A DNA stretch of 64,000 nt, from assembly GCA_034509495.1 (NCBI GenBank), contig CM067524.1:1241567-1305566 (forward strand), in the 5' to 3' direction. The notes below the pieces were generated by a model. That model was not told the DNA's origin. It saw nothing but the letters and a program-made list of their open reading frames with translations, and did not search any database. Below, piece after piece: positions 58,520 to 64,000 of this stretch. The stretch's first letter is position 1. Each line of letters begins with the position of its first letter. The translations under genes were made by a program, and so were the position numbers. Origin of the DNA: Acestrorhynchus altus. Lineage: Eukaryota; Chordata; Actinopteri; Characiformes; Acestrorhynchidae.

Positions 58520-60226
58520 ATATTAGGGGGAGGAGAGAGTCTCAGCACTTTAATATTATATACTATATATGAACTATGTATATGCTATATACACAACATA
58601 TACCATACATACTACAAATACACTATGTATACTATATATAGTGCACACTACATACACTATTTACGTTAGGTACACTAGGTAAACTATATACACTATGTAC
58701 ACAAAAGTCTTGGAACACCTGTCCCAGTTTCTTCTTAAATCAGGGGGATTAAAAAAGTTTTTTTTTGCTATTTTGTTGGAGTTACTGTCTCTACTGCTTT
58801 CTTCTAGAATCGGAAGCATTGCTGTGACGATTTGAGTGTATTAGTAAAGACAGGATGTTGGATAAACCTCACCCTACCTAATCCCCAACTCCCCAACTCA
58901 CCCCTCTTTTCTTTACATTCCATTGAGTTTTATCCAGTTTGACCCAGATCTAGGGGGCACTAGATCGCCAGTGGTTCTTCAAAGACACTAGATCTTTGCA
59001 GAAGAAGAACCCAGCGTGTTTCTGTAGAGGAGCAAGATCTGCTCTGCTGAAGGTAAAGAAAGTAGACGGTATGAAATGAGCCCATCAGTGTGTGTTTGAG
59101 GGTGTAAATGAAAGGTGTTGTCCTTATATCTTCACTGCTGTAGTACAATGAAGTTCTGGTTGGAGATCACTCAGGATCTGGTGTGGTTCTGTGCTGGAGC
59201 TGTGGTCAGAGCTGTGCTGGAACTCTGTGTCTGATGTATAATAACTGATGATGCCTTTACAGGTTTCTGGGACCGGAAGGCACCAAGTCATGGATGTGTT
59301 ATTGAGGGGTGCTAATGGCTAAAGCTAACAGACAAACATTCATATGTAGCAGTGACTTCCTAATGTTTTGGCTGCACTAGAACGTACAGCTTCGTTGTGT
59401 TTGTTACAGAGACTTTCCTCATTAAACTGTCCTGTGAGACACTGAGGTCAGAAGGGTATTAAGTCAGTTTGCTGTTTCCATTACTCTGTTATGGGGCGGC
59501 CAAGATGCCGGCTGGACCAAAAGTGTTTACCTGAGAGGAGAGAGATTCCCAGATTTCTCTATCAAAAAGCTAATTTTTAAGCTCATTTGTACACCAGAAG
59601 ACTTTAAGTGACTAACAGAACCTGAATATTAAGAAATCTGGCGTTTCTATATCAAATCTCTAATTTTTTTTACCTCAGACTTTTTCTGGCAGTTAGCCAC
59701 AAAGCTAACTACCAGTGCCTCTCAGATTAGATTTAAAGTGATTCTCATTGATCAGTACGAGTATAAACGATACAATACAGTTAGTATCTACCCAGAAGTG
59801 CAAATAATAACAATAGTGCAATAAATATAGTATAGTATGTAAACAGGATGGCACAAAAAAAGAAGAGAAAGTGGTGAGCTTGTGTGAATCAGATGCTGAT
59901 GCTTCCAGTTGTAGAAAGAGTGTCCTGTGGGTCCTCAAATTTGGACCCCAGACAGCTTCAGAAAGTGTTATACTCACCAGATCTGGACACGTTGTGTTTG
60001 ATAATAATTTGATAAATATTTTGGAAAAATGTGTCTTGTTAATACCACAGATGACAGCTTTTTTTGTTTGACTATGTTCTTGCTCTTTCAGGAAAGAATG
60101 ACCTGTTTTTGGCCTGCCGCTAGTACCCACTGGTCTCTGGAGGTCTAATTTATTCATCATACATCAAGAAACAGCACCAAGAGGATTTTTTCCCCACCAT
60201 TAAATTTGGAGATTAAATGTAGGGAT
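58520..60226. other. Intergenic region bcl10 / zinc finger
   Basis: Begins with TATA/ACTATATAC-rich sequence (58555-58700). 58945-59235 is a dispersed segment shared with 63060-63320. Nothing else is recognised. Any 5' UTR exon of the zinc-finger gene would lie here. Confidence 0.5.
58945..59235. repeat. Dispersed segment, copy 1 (shared with 63060)
   Basis: CTGCTCTGCTGAAGGTAAAG, GAAATGAGCCCATCAGTGTG, TGTTTGAGGGTGTAAATGA and TCTGGTGTGGTTCTGT are collinear with the copy at 63060-63320. On the - strand both give a related peptide (TTPFIYTLKHTLMGSF against TTPLIYTLKHTPMGSF). Confidence 0.75.
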
Positions 60227-60904
60227 ATGGAATCCACAAACACATCATCCTCTGCTGATGGCGTAATTATGGAAGAAGAAAAATCTCACCAGTGTTCACA
60301 GTGTGGAAAGCATTTTGGTGGTAGCAGTGCCCTCAGAAGACACCACCGCATTCACACAGGAGAGAAACCATATTTCTGCTTTGAGTGTGGAAAGCATTTT
60401 ACTCAGCAAAGTACTCTCAAAAAGCATCACCTCATTCACACGGGAGAGAAACTGTATCACTGCTTAGAGTGTGGGAAGAGTTTTACTCAACAGAGTAATC
60501 TACAAACACACCAGCGCATTCACACAGGATTGAAACCATATCCCTGCTTTGAGTGTGGAAAGACTTTTACTCAACTAATTAGTCTCCAAAAACACCTGCG
60601 GATTCACACAGGAGAGAAACTATATCAGTGCTCAGAGTGTGGGAAGAGTTTTAATCTAGAGAGCAGTCTCCAAAAACACCTCCGCATTCACACAGGAGAG
60701 AAACCGTATCATTGTTCAGATTGTGGGAAGAACTTCACAGAGAGTGGTGCCCTCATTAAGCACCAGCGCATTCATACAGGAGAGAAACCGTATTATTGTT
60801 CAGAGTGTGGGAAGAGTTTCAATCAACATAGTATTCTTCAAAGACACCTGAGCATGCATGGAAGGAAAAAACAATTGCCCTGCTCAGAGTTGGATGTCCA
60901 GTGA
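60227..60904 (+). CDS. C2H2 zinc-finger protein, seven fingers
   Basis: 225 residues from the first in-frame ATG (60227), uninterrupted to TGA. After a short Ser-rich leader (MESTNTSSSADGVIMEEEKS) come seven tandem Kruppel-type fingers with TGEKPY-type linkers: CSQCGKHF, CFECGKHF, CLECGKSF, CFECGKTF, CSECGKSF, CSDCGKNF and CSECGKSF, each ending in HxxxH (last: HLSMH). One linker is TGLKPY. The helix contact residues (-1,3,6) read G-A-R, Q-T-K, Q-N-T, Q-S-K, L-S-K, E-A-K, Q-I-R. Probably nuclear DNA binding. No KRAB, SCAN, BTB or FAX domain is seen. One of the many lineage-specific fish C2H2 genes. An upstream 5' exon is possible but not identified, and the open frame continues slightly 5' of the ATG. 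Confidence 0.88.
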   Translation: MESTNTSSSADGVIMEEEKSHQCSQCGKHFGGSSALRRHHRIHTGEKPYFCFECGKHFTQQSTLKKHHLIHTGEKLYHCLECGKSFTQQSNLQTHQRIHTGLKPYPCFECGKTFTQLISLQKHLRIHTGEKLYQCSECGKSFNLESSLQKHLRIHTGEKPYHCSDCGKNFTESGALIKHQRIHTGEKPYYCSECGKSFNQHSILQRHLSMHGRKKQLPCSELDVQ

Positions 60905-61044
60905 AGAAATATTTTTTAACCTTCATTCATTTGACTACATGCAGAGATGCATAGAAAATACTTAGGCGTGTCCCTAGTTCTTAATGTTGCTTTGTTAAAA
61001 AGTATATTGCATTAGACAAAAAAAAACATTTGAGGGATAAACGG

Positions 61045-61290
61045 TAGGAGGTATAGAAGTAAGAAGACCAGCACCAGCCAGTTCCAAGACAGCTTCTTCC
61101 ACCCACACCATCAGGCTGTGGAACATGTATGTCTAGTGTAGGTTAGAGTGTTCATACTTATAAATGTATAAGTATTTATAAATTATACTGTATTTTTGTG
61201 CACTTTATATCTTTTCTATGTTTGGTTCTTACTACTATGAGGGACTAGGGTTTAAAATTTTCACTCACCTTCCCACCTGTGGGATATAAA
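61045..61290 (+). mobile_element. LINE 3'-end fragment
   Basis: AGTTCCAAGACAGCTTCTTC then CACCCACACCATCAGGCTGT reads as the end of a non-LTR reverse transcriptase ORF (FQDSFF...QAVEH). It is followed by TTTTGTGCACTTTATATC and GTGGGATATAAACTTGAT, as at the end of fish LINEs. Confidence 0.5.
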
Positions 61291-63059
61291 CTTGATTTAG
61301 TTGTTGTATTTTTTTAATGTTTATTTTTTACTATGAATTTCCTTATCCATATATGCCCATATCTTCTAAATATTATATCAGATGTATGATTTTATTTCTC
61401 AGTAAATAAGGCAATTAATAAATAAGTCAATCGAATTTAGAATTTGTATGGTTTTGTTTTGGGCTACTTACAGCAACCCTGAGCAATTTGGGACAGGAAT
61501 ACACACACTTGACTCAAAAAAGATTTTAAGCAATTCTGGACTATCAATTCCAACAAATGGGCAAATATACAAAAAACCCAGTGAGTACAGTAACATGAGT
61601 TTGCAATGTTTTGCTCAGTAATGCACAAAACATGATATTCGCATTGCATGGGTTTCATTGTTAACAATTGGAAGTTTTTGAGGAATGGAGTGACATAATC
61701 TGGTAATATGAATGAAACAAGCAAGCTGATATCCTGGAAAACATTTGTAAACATACTCTTATAAGAGGAGAGTTTTCATTGTTAAAGCCATGGAAAGTAT
61801 ATGGTTAAAATAATATTTTAACATTCATTCAGCATAACAAAGAAAAACTTCTCTTTTAAACAAATCAAACAACAGAAAAAACCTTTTTATTCTAATGTTT
61901 ATGGTATAGACTCACCTATGGGATGGAGTAAATTATTCTGATCTCATTTATTTTGAGTTCATTGTGTTAAAACCTGGTCAAATTTGTTTAAACTGGTTAA
62001 ATTGTTGTAGTTAAATCGTTTCAATCAGAATACCCTGCAATATCAGCAACTAAACATTTTGCCACATAACTGAGCCCCATTGGTGAACCAAAATTGAACA
62101 AAATGAACTAGATTCATCTCAAAATCTCCTGGCTTATTGAGTTATCTTGCTTTGTGGTGCACCCTCTTATCACTGTCCATTATCTCTCTTTACATGCAGT
62201 TTTTTGGGGGGAGGAAAGAACCCACCATATGTAGAACAACGTTCTTATAAACAAGCTCTGCTCTGTAGGTTTCAGAGCCTAATATTGAAATCTCTTAACA
62301 GTAAATGTACGGCAGAGCACAGACTAAAAATAATCTCTTGTTATCCACAATAAAATTAACATATATTAACATATTATCCTTAGTAAGGCTTTAAATATAA
62401 TTATATATAATTTAATAAGATGTGAAAGTTTAGCGTGGTTGGGTCATGAATATTAATTGGTCCTCACATATGATGTAAGAAATGTAAACTAGATCAGTGT
62501 GAATTCACTGAACTAAACTGTTCAGCAATTTAAAAATGAAAGAAAATTATTTGAATGTTAAATATAATTTGAAATTCTTTTATATTCAGTGTTTATGATG
62601 CTCTCCTTTTGGTTCTGAATGATCAGTCCTGTCTAGTGTTCAAAATGCAGAAATCCTATACTGTTAACCAGGTTCCTCTTACTGAGATTCTCCCAGAGCC
62701 AGTTAATATATTATTATATTATATATTTATAATAGAACCACTACAGTTCTGTAAATGTGATTCAGTGAATACTTCTCTGCTACTTGCAATCATTTGGCTT
62801 TAATATCAGCATCGCTGTCCTCTTAACATCTAATATTCAAAACACGATCAAACACGATCACCTTCTCTCCAACATTTTGTCACAAATTAAAATCCATACT
62901 AAGCCCTCCTTTGGTGAGCATCACAGGTCTCGTTATCCACAATAAAATCATTATCACAGCTTTGTGTTTCAGCTGATCGAACTCTTAAATGTCCATATCC
63001 ACAAAGTCCAGAATGTAGCAGATGTGGAGCAACCAGAGGAGGAGGACTTTATAGGGAAT

Positions 63060-63560
63060 AGGCTCTAGGGGGCGCTAGGTGTGTTTGGGTTCTCCATAGA
63101 CACTAGAGCTATGCAGAAGAAGATCCCAGCCCGCAGTGTTTGTGTAGAGAAGCAGAAGCTGCTCTGCTGAAGGTAAAGAAGGTAGAAGGTAGGAAATGAG
63201 CCCATCGGTGTGTGTTTGAGGGTGTAAATGAGAGGTGTTGTTTTTGTATCTTCACTGATGTAGGACAGTGTAGTTTTGATGGAGATTACTCTGGGTCTGG
63301 TGTGGTTCTGTTCTGGATCAGAGGTGTGCAGAAACTCCATTTCGTCAGTCATGTTCTTCAGGAAACTCTCACTTTGTTCTTTCCTGACTCCTGGGGTGCT
63401 GTATATCACACCTCTCACTCTGGAGCTGCAGTGTTTTAATTTACACCAAAAGATCCAAACAGAGGAGAACATCTCTAAGTATGAATGGAAGCTCCACTGC
63501 AGTTCAGGATTAGGATTTCTCAACCTCAACCTCATGGCCCACCAGTTCAAAACTAGAAAG
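63060..63560. repeat. Dispersed segment, copy 2 (shared with 58945)
   Basis: Same core as 58945-59235, extended by about 240 bp. On the - strand an open frame of 161 codons (63065-63550) contains TTPLIYTLKHTPMGSF. I do not recognise the family. A repeat or decayed gene fragment is more likely than a gene. Confidence 0.55.
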
Positions 63561-64000
63561 CGTAACAGTCCTTAAGAAAACAAGTTTTCCCTTATTGATT
63601 CTCTGACAATGAAAATGTAAGAGAGGGCCTGAACAACACCTTAAAATTGTAAAACATCTGTCTGATATGTCAATCACAACCACAAGCAGTACAGATGTTG
63701 GTGACATCAGACATGTACAAAAATGTGCTCTTCTTTAATTCTGTCTAAAAGCTGTCTCTGTATGTCAGAAACCATGTCAACAGTAGTCTACTAATGCTAT
63801 CACATCGTATCTGATGTAGCCTCAGTTGTACTTACAGATATTTTTTGTCTCCAGTCTTTCTTCATTTGAGAAATTTCTGCAACTCATCTACATTTAAAGT
63901 ACCAGTATATGTACATATTGTACTTATGTACTCTAATAGAGGATCCAACAGCCTTCAATGATTACCTGAGCAACAATGACACTGCTAATGGTGCTGAAAC

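Larger units (their letters stand above)
60905..64000. other. 3' flank, AT-rich, no recognised gene
   Basis: A LINE-like tail (61045-61290) and a dispersed segment (63060-63560) are the only recognisable items. GTTATCCACAATAAAAT occurs twice (about 62340 and 62934), each time following CTCTTGTTATCC/CTCGTTATCC. Confidence 0.5.

Noticed and set aside
63065..63550. A 161-codon - strand gene
   Set aside because: Its core is a dispersed segment also found at 58945-59235, I recognise no domain, and splice signals or conservation could not be shown. Kept only as a repeat and a finding.

Overview
The window is nuclear DNA of a teleost fish. It holds vertebrate split genes with GT/AG introns, many long CA/TG, CT, TA and AAT microsatellites, abundant minisatellites, Tc1-like transposons, and SINE/LINE tails of fish type. 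Some dispersed repeats resemble ones common in otophysan fishes (characins, catfishes), but I cannot fix the species from sequence alone.

Layout. (1) 1-22.2 kb, + strand: the 3' part of slc22a23, an orphan SLC22 transporter. Nine exons are readable and the 5' end lies outside the window. Its last exon carries a very long Pro/Ser/Thr-rich tail. Its introns are full of satellites, including an 82-bp array at 5.4-6.1 kb. (2) 25.2-31.7 kb, + strand: a complete four-exon class II-like beta-tubulin (tubb2b-like) with an unusual C-terminal tail. (3) 33.3-43.6 kb, - strand: complete ssx2ip (ADIP), with 13 coding exons and a CpG-rich 5' noncoding exon. (4) 44.4-50.5 kb, - strand: complete mcoln3 (TRPML3), with 12 coding exons. 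One intron uses a GC donor and consists almost wholly of a 15-bp minisatellite. (5) 52.06-53.66 kb: a full-length Tc1-like transposon with an intact 340-codon DD34E transposase, long inverted repeats and a TA duplication. (6) 55.0-58.0 kb, - strand: complete three-exon bcl10. (7) 60.2-60.9 kb, + strand: a seven-finger C2H2 protein. The last 3 kb is AT-rich repeat-type sequence.

The genes are not an operon and encode unrelated functions: transport, microtubules, centrosome/adherens junction, endolysosomal cation channel, NF-kB signalling and DNA binding. Their order is informative. slc22a23>tubb2 matches human 6p25, and ssx2ip<mcoln3<bcl10 matches human 1p22 in order and orientation. The window therefore spans a junction of two conserved blocks at about 31.7-33.3 kb. 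Exon borders were read by eye from splice signals, uninterrupted reading frame and remembered family sequence; no alignment was run.
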